A DNA stretch of 64,000 nucleotides, taken from assembly GCF_018122625.2 (NCBI RefSeq), contig NZ_JAGQFT020000004.1:124001-188000 (forward strand). The letters are read 5' to 3'. A program made the translations under genes and the position numbers. Below the pieces are notes generated by a model. That model searched no databases and was not told the origin of the DNA. It saw only the letters and a program-made list of their open reading frames with translations. This DNA comes from Coralloluteibacterium stylophorae. GTDB lineage: Bacteria; Pseudomonadota; Gammaproteobacteria; Xanthomonadales; Xanthomonadaceae. Numbering within the stretch: the first letter of the stretch is position 1; each line of letters starts with the position of its first letter. This document shows positions 19,344 through 27,174 of this stretch, piece by piece.

Positions 19344-20510
19344 TCAGTGCGTCGGCGCGGGGGCGGCGTCGATGCGCACGCGGAACAGGCTGTAGGGCCT
19401 GCGCCGCAGGTCGCTGCCGCCCTGGAAGCCGGGCTGGCGGTGCAGCTGGTTGGCGGTGAAGTAGAGCCAGCCGTCCGGGCCGATCGCCAGCGAGTCCGGC
19501 CACAGCATGCGCGGATCGTGGGCGATGGTGTGCCAGCTGCCGTCGACGTCGCGGCGATGGATGGCGTTGTGTTCGTAGTCGCTGGCGTACACGGCGCCGC
19601 CAGCGTCGGCCTCGAGGCCGTCGGAGGCGCCCTTTTCGCCGAGATCGCGCACCGCCGCCGCGAGCGTCGCCTCGTCCACGGCCGCATCGCGCAGCAGCGC
19701 GGTCGGCACCGCGTACAGGTGGCGGCTCGACAGCGGGCTGAAGTACAGCGTCGCGCCGTCGGGCGACAGCGCGATGCCGTCGCTGGCCACGGTGAAGGCA
19801 TGGACGACGCCGTCGGCGCCGCGCGCCTGCATGCGCCGGCCTTCGACGATCGGCACGAACCCGGGATCGGCCGAGGTCGACCTGTGGCCGTCGAGCCGGC
19901 GCAGCGCCGTGCCGCGGGCGAGGTCCATGACGATGATCGCGCCGCGGCCGCTGAGCGAGGAGTCGGTCACGTAGGCCACGCCGCCCTCGCCCGCGCGGAA
20001 GTCGAAGCGCACGTCGTTGACGTAGCTGCGGGGCCGCATCACGTCCGCCGGGAACGGCAGCGTGCGCAGCACGCGGTCGCCGGCGAGGTCGATCTCGACC
20101 AGCTTGGCGCCGCCCGGCAGTGGCGCGGCGAAGCCGGGCGCCGCGGTATCGAGCACCCACAGATGGCCGCGGCCATCGGCGACGACGCTCTGCACGCTGA
20201 TGAACCCCGCGGCGGGATCGCCCGCCACGGCGCGGTTGCGCTGCACGTCGGGATAGGCCACGGCGCGGCCGTCGACCAGCTCGGCGACGGTGAAGTCCAC
20301 CGCGTCGCCCCAGCGCGGGAAGTTGACGAAGATGCGCCCGGTCTCGCTGACCGCGACGCCGGTGGGCATGGGACCGTCGAAGGCGGCGACCTGCTCGAGC
20401 GCACCGACGGCGTCCTCCGCGGGCAGGTCGGCGGGCGCCGGCCGCGGCGGCGCGGCAGCGAGCGATGCGCTGGCCATGGCCAGGGCGACGGCGGATGCGA
20501 TGCGGATCAT
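19344..20510 (-). CDS. Secreted beta-propeller protein of the major royal jelly/yellow family
   Basis: A 388-residue protein with a signal peptide (MIRIASAVALAMASASLAAA). The mature part has the repeated propeller pattern of the major royal jelly protein/yellow family: MPTGVAVSETGRIFVNFPRWGD near the start, SVVADGRGHLWVLDTAAP, YVNDVRFDF, GIALSPDGATLYFSPLSSRHLY and LAIGPDGWLYFTANQLHR. The family is best known from insects; bacterial members are usually secreted with unknown ligands. It lies 32 bp downstream of an alcohol-dehydrogenase-family gene on the same strand and may be co-transcribed with it. It is convergent with bla. Confidence 0.87.
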   Translation of the reverse strand: MIRIASAVALAMASASLAAAPPRPAPADLPAEDAVGALEQVAAFDGPMPTGVAVSETGRIFVNFPRWGDAVDFTVAELVDGRAVAYPDVQRNRAVAGDPAAGFISVQSVVADGRGHLWVLDTAAPGFAAPLPGGAKLVEIDLAGDRVLRTLPFPADVMRPRSYVNDVRFDFRAGEGGVAYVTDSSLSGRGAIIVMDLARGTALRRLDGHRSTSADPGFVPIVEGRRMQARGADGVVHAFTVASDGIALSPDGATLYFSPLSSRHLYAVPTALLRDAAVDEATLAAAVRDLGEKGASDGLEADAGGAVYASDYEHNAIHRRDVDGSWHTIAHDPRMLWPDSLAIGPDGWLYFTANQLHRQPGFQGGSDLRRRPYSLFRVRIDAAPAPTH

Positions 20511-20542
20511 GGTGGTCTTCCCGGCGTTGCGGACGGGCGCGC

Positions 20543-21556
20543 TCACGCGCCGAAGCCTTCGAGGACGATCTTGCCGCGCGCGCGGCCGCTCTCGATGAGC
20601 GCGTGCGCGCGCCGCAGGTTCGCGGCGTCGATGGTTCCGAAGTGCTCGCCGAGCGTGGTGCGCAGCGTGCCGGCATCGACCAGGGCGGCCACCCGCTCGA
20701 GGATCCCGTGCTGGCGCTGCATGTCCGCGGTCTCGAACAGCGGCCGGGTGAACATGAACTCCCAGTGCAGCGACAGCGACTTGCGCTTGAGCGGCAGCGC
20801 GTCGAGCGCAGCCGGATCGTCGATCAGGGCGAGCTGGCCCTGCGGCGCGAGCGCCTCGACGAGCTGCGCGTAGTGCGCCTCGGTATGGGTGAGGCTGGCC
20901 ACGTGCTCGACCCGGCCGATGCCCAGCGCCTCGAGCTGCTCGACCAGGGGCGCGCCGTGGTCGATGACGTGGTGCGCGCCGAGGGTGGCGACCCAGTCGC
21001 GGGTCTCGGGCCGGGAGGCGGTGCCGATCACGGTGAGGCGGGTCAGGCGGCGCGCGAGCTGGGTCAGGATCGAACCGACGCCGCCGGCGGCGCCGACGAT
21101 CAGCAGATGCTGGCCCGCGCCGCCGCCCTCGGCGACGCGCAGGCGGTCGAACAGCAGCTCCCAGGCGGTGATGGCGGTCAGCGGCAGCGCGGCGGCGCCG
21201 GCCGCGTCCAGCGTGCGCGGCCGGTGCCCGGCGATGCGCTCGTCGACCAGACCGTATTCGGCATAGCTGCCGGGACGCGCGATCGACCCTGCGTAGTAGA
21301 CGGCATCGCCCGGCGCGAACAGCGACACCTCGGCGCCGACCGCCTCGACCACGCCGGCCGCATCCCAGCCGAGCACGCGCGGCGCGCTCACCGGCGACGA
21401 GGCGCGCACCTTGGTATCGGCGGGGTTGACCGCGATCGCCTGGATGCGCACGAGCAGGTCGCGCGGGCCCGGCTCGGGCCGCGGCAGCTCGATGTCGACG
21501 AGGGCATCCGGATCGGCGATCGGCAGGCCGTGCCGGGTGTAGACGATGGCTTTCAT
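20543..21556 (-). CDS. Zinc-type alcohol dehydrogenase-like oxidoreductase (quinone oxidoreductase branch)
   Basis: A 337-residue medium-chain dehydrogenase/reductase of the ZADH/quinone oxidoreductase branch. The N-terminal GroES-like domain includes NPADTKVR and GWDAAGVVEAVG. The nucleotide loop is GAAGGVGS, favouring NADPH. The Cys clusters of true zinc alcohol dehydrogenases are absent, so the enzyme is probably zinc-free despite its family name. The C-terminal segment KRKSLSLHWEFMFTRPLFET is typical of this subfamily. AGGA precedes ATG 21556. It is divergent from a LysR gene that probably controls it. Confidence 0.9.
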   Translation of the reverse strand: MKAIVYTRHGLPIADPDALVDIELPRPEPGPRDLLVRIQAIAVNPADTKVRASSPVSAPRVLGWDAAGVVEAVGAEVSLFAPGDAVYYAGSIARPGSYAEYGLVDERIAGHRPRTLDAAGAAALPLTAITAWELLFDRLRVAEGGGAGQHLLIVGAAGGVGSILTQLARRLTRLTVIGTASRPETRDWVATLGAHHVIDHGAPLVEQLEALGIGRVEHVASLTHTEAHYAQLVEALAPQGQLALIDDPAALDALPLKRKSLSLHWEFMFTRPLFETADMQRQHGILERVAALVDAGTLRTTLGEHFGTIDAANLRRAHALIESGRARGKIVLEGFGA

Positions 21557-21659
21557 GGGGGTGGTCCTGGGTGGCAGCGGAGCGGAGGCGCATGCTCCGG
21601 CGGCCGGGATCCGCGAAAAAGCCGCAGAATCGGCCAGCAGCTTGTCTCCAGGAATGAAG

Positions 21660-22601
21660 ATGATCCGGCTCGACGACCTCGGCCTCTTCGCGCGGACCGC
21701 CGCGCTCGGCAGTTTCTCCAGCGCCGCCCGCGAGGCGGGACTGCTGCCGGGCCAGGTCAGCGCGGCGATCAAGCGCCTGGAGCGCGAGCTCGACGTGCGC
21801 CTGTTCGCCCGCTCCACCCGCAGCCTGCGCCTGACCGCCGAGGGCGAGCAGTATCTGCCCTACGCCGCCGAGGTGCTGGCGGCGCTGCGCGAGGGCGGCG
21901 AACGGCTGCGCGGGGAGAACTCCGGCCTGCAGGGCGTGCTGCAGGTCGCCGCGCCCTCGGACCTGGGGCGCAACGTGCTGCTGCCGTGGCTGTCGGAGTT
22001 CCGCGCCGCGCATCCGGGCCTGACCCTGCGCCTGTTCCTGTCCGACCAGGTCACCGACGTGTTCCGCGACCCGGTCGACGCGGCGATCCGGATGGGCCGC
22101 TTCGACGATGCCAGCTACGTCGCACTGCCGCTGGCGCCGGACAACCGCCGGGTGCTGGTCGCGGCGCCGGCCTACCTGCGACGTCGCGGGCGCCCGCGCA
22201 TGCTCGAGGAGCTCGCCGCCCACGACTGCCTGCTCTACATGCTGGGCGGGCGCGCCTACGATCGCTGGCGCTTCGTTGAGGACGGACGCGAGCGGGTCGT
22301 GCCGGTGCGCGGCTGCCTGCTCTGCGACGACGCCGACGTGGTCCGTCGGCTCGCGGTCGACGGCGAGGGCATCGCCTACAAGTCCTGGCTCGACGTCTGC
22401 GCCGACGTGCGCGCGGGGCGGCTGGAGGTCCTGCTCGACGGCGCCGGACAGCCGGCGCCGCTGCACCTGGTCTGTCCGCACCGCAGGCAGTTCTCGCCGG
22501 CGATCCGCCAGCTCCACGCCCTGCTCGAATCCCGCTGCGGCGCGCTGGTCGCCGAGCTGCGGACGCGCGCCGTGGCGCATGCGGAGACAGCGCCGGCCTG
22601 A
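21660..22601 (+). CDS. LysR-family transcriptional regulator
   Basis: A 313-residue LysR regulator of the CrgA/PtrR type: helix-turn-helix in LGLFARTAALGSFSSAAREAG, then the effector domain (LQGVLQVAAPSDLGRNVLLPWL, DAAIRMGRFDDASYVALPLA). Of the two in-frame ATG codons at 21654 and 21660, the second is chosen because AGGA lies six bases before it and touches the first. The divergent partner, 103 bp away, is the quinone-oxidoreductase-like gene, the likely target. Confidence 0.88.
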   Translation: MIRLDDLGLFARTAALGSFSSAAREAGLLPGQVSAAIKRLERELDVRLFARSTRSLRLTAEGEQYLPYAAEVLAALREGGERLRGENSGLQGVLQVAAPSDLGRNVLLPWLSEFRAAHPGLTLRLFLSDQVTDVFRDPVDAAIRMGRFDDASYVALPLAPDNRRVLVAAPAYLRRRGRPRMLEELAAHDCLLYMLGGRAYDRWRFVEDGRERVVPVRGCLLCDDADVVRRLAVDGEGIAYKSWLDVCADVRAGRLEVLLDGAGQPAPLHLVCPHRRQFSPAIRQLHALLESRCGALVAELRTRAVAHAETAPA

Positions 22602-22737
22602 GGCGCCGACGCGGATCTTCACCGCCGCAGCGCAGCTGTTTGCCGCCGCGGCGGCTGGTACCGCGATGCGTCGACGCCGACCCTGCGCGGCACCGGCGCC
22701 GGCCGTGCGCCGCGCCGTCCACGCCCAGGAGATCGCC

Positions 22738-23268
22738 ATGCCCCGCCGTTCCCACCCCGCCCGCATCCTCGCCGCCGGCCTCGCGCTGGCCGCCGGCAGC
22801 GGCCATGCCACCGGTCTCGTGCAGCCGGAGGTCGTCGTCGCCGACGCCAGCCTCGCCCCCGCCCAGCGCGCCGCGATGGAGCTGGCCGCGCGGCGCTACG
22901 GCAGCTTCTGGGACACCGGCGACGAGGCGCTCGCGCTGCAGGCGCTGGCCCCGGACTTCGTCGACATGACCCCGCCGCCGGGCCGCGAGCAGGGCCCGCG
23001 GGGCGCGCTGCTGGCCTCGCGGGCGTTCCGCGCGGCGGTGCCGGACCTGCGCTGCGAGGTGGAGCAGATGATCGTCGCCGGCGACCGCGTGGTCGTGCAC
23101 CTGCACTTCCGCGGCCACTTCACCGGCAGCTTCCAGGACATCCGGGGCCGCGGCCAGGCGATCGACTTCGTCGCCACCGACATCTACCGGATCGAGGACG
23201 GCCGCATCGCCGCGAACTGGCACATCGAGGACAACCTCGCCCTGATGCGCCAGCTCGGCGCGCTCTGA
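22738..23268 (+). CDS. Secreted SnoaL-like (NTF2 fold) protein
   Basis: A 176-residue protein with a probable signal peptide (ILAAGLALAAGSGHA). The rest is a SnoaL-like ester cyclase/NTF2 cone: ARRYGSFWDTGDEALALQAL, FVDMTPPPGREQGPRG, DLRCEVEQMIVAGDRVVVHLHFRGHF and YRIEDGRIAANWHIEDN. Family members bind or isomerise small hydrophobic molecules; here no substrate is indicated. AGGAG lies six bases before ATG 22738. It is downstream of the LysR gene and may be transcribed with it. Confidence 0.82.
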   Translation: MPRRSHPARILAAGLALAAGSGHATGLVQPEVVVADASLAPAQRAAMELAARRYGSFWDTGDEALALQALAPDFVDMTPPPGREQGPRGALLASRAFRAAVPDLRCEVEQMIVAGDRVVVHLHFRGHFTGSFQDIRGRGQAIDFVATDIYRIEDGRIAANWHIEDNLALMRQLGAL

Positions 23269-23283
23269 CGCGACGGGCCGGCC

Positions 23284-24129
23284 TCAGCGGCCGACCAGCA
23301 GCACGAACGGGCCGAGCTTCGAATGCAGCGCCACCGCGAGCGCGCCGTCGGCCAGCAGCTGCGTGGCCGGCAGCAGGCTGCTCGGCGGCGCGGCGCGGTA
23401 GCTCGCGTCGGCGGGCAGCGCGTCGCGGACCACGTAGCCCATCAGCACGTTGACCAGCTCGCCGAGCGCGTCGAGGGCGAGCTCGGCGTCGCATTCGCCG
23501 GGACCGATCGACAGGAACGCGCAGCCGATGCGGCGCATGGTCTCGCGGCCGCAGGCCAGCGCCACCACCAGCGGACGCTCCGACTCGATGCGCACGTGCG
23601 CGGTGACGTCGCAGTCGTCGAGGTCGGCGGCGGACTCGACCAGCTTCGACACCATCGCCGGGGTGCCGAGGATGCGCGGGAACAGCCGCGCGCAGGTCTC
23701 GATCGCGGCACCGGCGACGTCGCCGAGCGCATGGCCGGCGGTGTGCAGTTCGACGGCGCGGATGGCGTCGTCGCGGTCGGCCTGGTGCGCGGCGAGCTCG
23801 GCCTCGAGCTCGTCGCGGGTGAGCGTGCCCTGCTCGATCAGGATCTCGCCGAAGAGCTTGCGCTGCGCCTTCTGCGCGGCGACCAGGGCATCCACCTGTG
23901 CCGCATCGAGCAGGCCCATCTCGACGGCGATGTCGCCGAAGCGGCGGTCCTCCGCGCGCTGGCGCTCGTTGATGCGGCGCGCCTGCGTCGCGGTGAGCAG
24001 GCCGCGCTGCTCGGCAAGCTCGCCCAGCAGCGGGTTCGACGCCTGCTGCGCGTCGAGCGCGGCCAGGAGCTGCTCACGCGTGATCGCGCCCTTTTCCAGC
24101 AGGAACTGGCCCAGGAACTTTGCTGCCAT
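23284..24129 (-). CDS. CheX/CheC-like protein with four N-terminal MshEN-like repeats
   Basis: A 281-residue protein. Residues 1-120 hold four repeats of about 28-30 residues: LGQFLLEKGAITREQLLAAL, LLGELAEQRGLLTATQARRI, FGDIAVEMGLLDAAQVDALV and FGEILIEQGTLTRDELEAEL. The pattern resembles the MshEN/GspE N-terminal module, which binds c-di-GMP in some ATPases. Residues 130-270 look like a CheX/CheC phosphatase (DVAGAAIETCARLFPRILG, ALGELVNVLMGYV). The upstream neighbour on the same strand is a CheY-like protein, so a receiver and its phosphatase are likely encoded together. Possible c-di-GMP binding is inferred from the repeats only. Confidence 0.78.
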   Translation of the reverse strand: MAAKFLGQFLLEKGAITREQLLAALDAQQASNPLLGELAEQRGLLTATQARRINERQRAEDRRFGDIAVEMGLLDAAQVDALVAAQKAQRKLFGEILIEQGTLTRDELEAELAAHQADRDDAIRAVELHTAGHALGDVAGAAIETCARLFPRILGTPAMVSKLVESAADLDDCDVTAHVRIESERPLVVALACGRETMRRIGCAFLSIGPGECDAELALDALGELVNVLMGYVVRDALPADASYRAAPPSSLLPATQLLADGALAVALHSKLGPFVLLVGR

Positions 24130-24173
24130 GTCGTGATCGCCTCGCCTGATGCGGTGGTGGAATGCCGGGCCGG

Positions 24174-24542
24174 TCAGGCGCTGGCGTCGTGCAGCACGCG
24201 GGCCATCGCCGCGGGGTCGATGGGCTTCTGCAGGTAGGACTTCGCGCCGAGGCGCAGGCACTCGGCGATGTCGTTCTCGGCGCCCAGCGAGCTCAGGATC
24301 ACCACGCGCGCGGCGGGGTCGTGGGCGAGGATGTCGCGCAGCGCCTGGCGGCCGTCGCACTCGGGCATCACCAGGTCGAGCAGGACCAGCTGCGGACGCA
24401 GCCTGCGGTACTGCGCCACCGCCTCCAGGCCGTTGCCGGCCTCGCCGACCACCTCGAATCCGCAGTCGGCGAGCTGCCGCGCGGTCAGCATGCGCAGCGC
24501 GCGCGAATCGTCGCAGAGCAGGACGGTCGGTCGATCGGTCAT
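24174..24542 (-). CDS. CheY-like single-domain response regulator
   Basis: A 122-residue receiver domain with acidic pocket CDDS near residues 10-13, phosphoacceptor Asp in LLDLVMPE near 56, the Ser of ILSSLG and the conserved Lys in YLQKPID near 106. It has no output domain, so it acts by protein contact. It lies 44 bp upstream of the CheX/MshEN-like gene on the same strand and is probably its substrate. Which histidine kinase feeds it is not visible here. Confidence 0.92.
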   Translation of the reverse strand: MTDRPTVLLCDDSRALRMLTARQLADCGFEVVGEAGNGLEAVAQYRRLRPQLVLLDLVMPECDGRQALRDILAHDPAARVVILSSLGAENDIAECLRLGAKSYLQKPIDPAAMARVLHDASA

Positions 24543-24704
24543 CGCAGCGGATCCTCGGGTGGTGGGTGGACCGGCACGCGCCGTGCGGGCGCACGCGCGC
24601 GTATCCGGATTCCCGATCGGCCGCGGCGGGACGCTCTTGAGCGGCGGCGGCGCGAACTGCGATGGCGGTCACGCTCGGGCGGCGGCGCGCGGATCGGCCG
24701 GCAA

Positions 24705-24734
24705 GAAAAAGGGCGGGACCCGAAGGTCCCGCCC
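24705..24734 (-). terminator. Intrinsic terminator of the M28 peptidase gene
   Basis: On the minus strand GGGCGGGACC-TTCG-GGTCCCGCCC forms a perfect 10-bp stem with a UUCG tetraloop, followed by a T-tract (TTTTTC). It starts 30 bases after the peptidase stop at 24764. It is the only textbook rho-independent terminator I found in the window. The rest of the 221-bp gap up to the CheY-like start (24543-24704) shows nothing recognisable. Confidence 0.9.
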
Positions 24735-24763
24735 CAAGTCCGGCGGCGACTGAGCCGTGCGGC

Positions 24764-26425
24764 TCAGTCGCGCTCGCCGGCGGTCTCGTCGCGGGCGGCG
24801 CGGAACTCGGAGTCCCGGCCCCAGTTCGGCCAGTCGTCGGAGTTGGCGAGGTCGCGTCCGACCGCGTACAGCAGCTCCAGGTCGCGGGCCATGCCGGTGA
24901 AGGTCCAGCTCGGCTCCCATTCGTCGGCGGGCTGGTGGTAGCGCTCCTTCACGTACTCCGCATCGATCTTCTCGCCCGCGGCGACGCCGCCCTCCTCCTT
25001 GTCGTCGCCGGAGCCGAAGGAGACCGCCGGCACGCCGCGCTTGGCGAAGGGGAAGTGGTCGGAGCGGAAGAAGTAGCCGGCCTCGGGCTTGGGGTCGGTG
25101 ACGTAGGCGAGCTCGCGCTCCTTGGCCGTGTCGACGAGCCGGTCGAGCAGGTCGACCCTGGCGCTGCCGGAGGTGGTGAAGTTGCGCGCCGGGCCGTGCG
25201 GATCGAGCGCGTCCATGTTGAGCACGCCGGCGGTCCTGGCCAGCGGGTACAGCGGGTTGGCGGCGTAGTACTCGGACCCGAGCAGGCCCTTCTCCTCCGC
25301 CGTCACCGCGAGGAACACCACCGATCGTTCCGGCTTCGGCGCCTGCGCGAAGGCGCGGCCGACCTCGATCAGGGCGGCGATGCCGGTGGCGTTGTCGACG
25401 GCACCGTTGTAGATGGTGTCGCCCTCGGCGTCCGGACGGCCGACGCCGAGGTGATCCCAGTGCCCGCTGTAGATCACCGTCTCGTCGGGACGCTCGCTGC
25501 CCTCGACCAGGCCGACGATGTTCTGCGAGGTGATGACCTCGGCATCGACGTCGTACTGCGCCGAGAAGGTCTGGCCCTCGAGCTCGACGGGCCTGAAGTC
25601 GCGCGTCTGCGCCTGCTTCTTCAGCGCCTCGAAATCGAGCCCGGCGTCCTTGAACAGCTGGGCGGCGACATCGCGCTGGATCCAGCCCTCCAGCTGCGGA
25701 TGCGCCTCGCCCGGGCGCTCGCGCACGATGTCGAACATCGTGTTGGTGTTGGAGTTCTTGACCGTGGCCCAGCCGTAGGAGGCCGGCGCGGTCTCGTGGA
25801 TCACCAGCAGGCCGGTCGCGCCCTGGCGCGCGGCTTCCTCGTACTTGTAGGTCCAGCGGCCGTAGTAGGTCATGGCCTTGCCGCCGAAGTCGCCCTCGCC
25901 GGTCTCGAAGTCGGGATCGTTGACCAGCACCAGGGCGACCTTGCCCTTCAGGTCGACACCCTTGAAGTCGTCCCAGTTCCGCTCCGGGGCGGTGACGCCG
26001 TAGCCGACGAACACCAGCGGCGCGCCGTCGATGGACACCGACTTCGAACCGTCCATCGCCGCGCGCACGGCGATCTCCTCGCCCTGGGTCAGCGTCCTGC
26101 GCTCGCCGTCGACGGTGACCGCGAGCGACGGCGTGCCGGCGATCTCCGAACGCAGCAGCGGCACCGCCTGGGTCCAGGTGCGCGCGCCGTCCTTCATCTC
26201 GCCGCCCGGCGACAGCCCGGCCGCCTTCATCTGCGCGACGACGTAGTCGACGGTCCTGGTCTCGCCGGCGGTGGCCGGGCCACGGCCCTCGAATTCGTCG
26301 GAGGACAGGGTCCTGACGATCTCGGACAGGCGCCTGGGGTCGATGTCCGGCGCGTCGGCCGCGCAGGCGGCGCCGGTCGCCAGCGCGATGGCCGCGGAAA
26401 GCAGTGACACGGAGAGACGCTTCAT
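24764..26425 (-). CDS. Secreted M28-family zinc metallopeptidase (aminopeptidase)
   Basis: A 553-residue exported peptidase. The signal peptide is KRLSVSLLSAAIALATGAACA. An inserted PA domain lies at about 140-290 (VFVGYGVTAPERNWDDFKGVDLKGK, GATGLLVIHE). The M28 catalytic core shows the zinc ligands in SGHWDHLG and NGAVDNATG, the general base in AEEKGLLGS and later ligands in NMDALDPHG and RSDHFPFA. It probably removes N-terminal residues from peptides in the periplasm or outside the cell. A clear intrinsic terminator follows. The upstream neighbour is the end of the cys/two-component operon, 65 bp away, so it has its own short promoter region. Confidence 0.93.
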   Translation of the reverse strand: MKRLSVSLLSAAIALATGAACAADAPDIDPRRLSEIVRTLSSDEFEGRGPATAGETRTVDYVVAQMKAAGLSPGGEMKDGARTWTQAVPLLRSEIAGTPSLAVTVDGERRTLTQGEEIAVRAAMDGSKSVSIDGAPLVFVGYGVTAPERNWDDFKGVDLKGKVALVLVNDPDFETGEGDFGGKAMTYYGRWTYKYEEAARQGATGLLVIHETAPASYGWATVKNSNTNTMFDIVRERPGEAHPQLEGWIQRDVAAQLFKDAGLDFEALKKQAQTRDFRPVELEGQTFSAQYDVDAEVITSQNIVGLVEGSERPDETVIYSGHWDHLGVGRPDAEGDTIYNGAVDNATGIAALIEVGRAFAQAPKPERSVVFLAVTAEEKGLLGSEYYAANPLYPLARTAGVLNMDALDPHGPARNFTTSGSARVDLLDRLVDTAKERELAYVTDPKPEAGYFFRSDHFPFAKRGVPAVSFGSGDDKEEGGVAAGEKIDAEYVKERYHQPADEWEPSWTFTGMARDLELLYAVGRDLANSDDWPNWGRDSEFRAARDETAGERD

Positions 26426-26490
26426 TCGTGGAACCCCTCACGGAAGACGGTGCGACCGGCGATGGTAGCAACCGTCGGCGTCGACGGCGC

Positions 26491-27174
26491 TCAGGGCTCC
26501 GGGCGCGAGAACGCGTAGCCGGCGTTGGCCACGTATTCGATCCACTCCCCCGCGCCGCCGATGCGCACGAGCTTGCGCCGCAGGCGGTGCACCAGCTGCT
26601 TGAGCGCGTCGCGGTCGGCGGCGGCGCGGTCGGACCAGACGAAACCGATCACCCGCTCCGGGTCCACCGGCCGCCCGCCATGCCCCAGCAACAGGCGCAG
26701 CAGGCGCAGTTCCAGGGTCGACAGGCGGGCGCGCTCGCCGTCGCCGAGGTGCATCTCGCTGCGGCTGCCGTCGACGACCAGGTCGCCCGCCCGCAGCACC
26801 GGATCCGCCGCGTCCTCGGCGGCGCGGCGCAGCAGCGCGCGCACCCGGGCGCGCAGCGCGCGCGGACTGAACGGCTTGCGCAGGTAGTCGTCGGCGCCGA
26901 GGTCGAGACCGCGCACCTCGTCCTCCTCGGCCGCGCGCACGGTCAGCATCATCACCGGCACGTCGCTGTCCCGGCGCAGCGCCTCGAGCACCTCGAACCC
27001 GTCGCGGCCCGGCAGGTTGACGTCCAGCACCACCAGGTCCGGCCGGTGCCGCTCGAAGCAGGCGAGCGCCGCGTCGCCGTCGAAGGCGGTGACCACCTCG
27101 TAGCCCGCCCCGGCCAGCGCGAACTGCAGCAGCGCCGCCAGCTCGACGTCGTCGTCGACCACCAGGATGCGCAT
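26491..27174 (-). CDS. OmpR-family response regulator at the end of the cys operon
   Basis: A 227-residue regulator: receiver domain with DDD at 7-9, phosphoacceptor D51 in VVLDVNLPG and Lys in YLRKPF. A winged-helix DNA-binding domain follows (LSTLELRLLRLLLGHGGRPV, DALKQLVHRLRRKL, YVANAGYAFSRPEP). Its ATG overlaps the stop of the kinase gene by one base (TGATG), so the pair is translationally coupled. Because it closes a sulfate-transporter operon, it probably regulates that operon or related functions. The 11-bp direct repeats upstream of cysA are of the type OmpR/PhoB dimers bind. Confidence 0.92.
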   Translation of the reverse strand: MRILVVDDDVELAALLQFALAGAGYEVVTAFDGDAALACFERHRPDLVVLDVNLPGRDGFEVLEALRRDSDVPVMMLTVRAAEEDEVRGLDLGADDYLRKPFSPRALRARVRALLRRAAEDAADPVLRAGDLVVDGSRSEMHLGDGERARLSTLELRLLRLLLGHGGRPVDPERVIGFVWSDRAAADRDALKQLVHRLRRKLVRIGGAGEWIEYVANAGYAFSRPEP

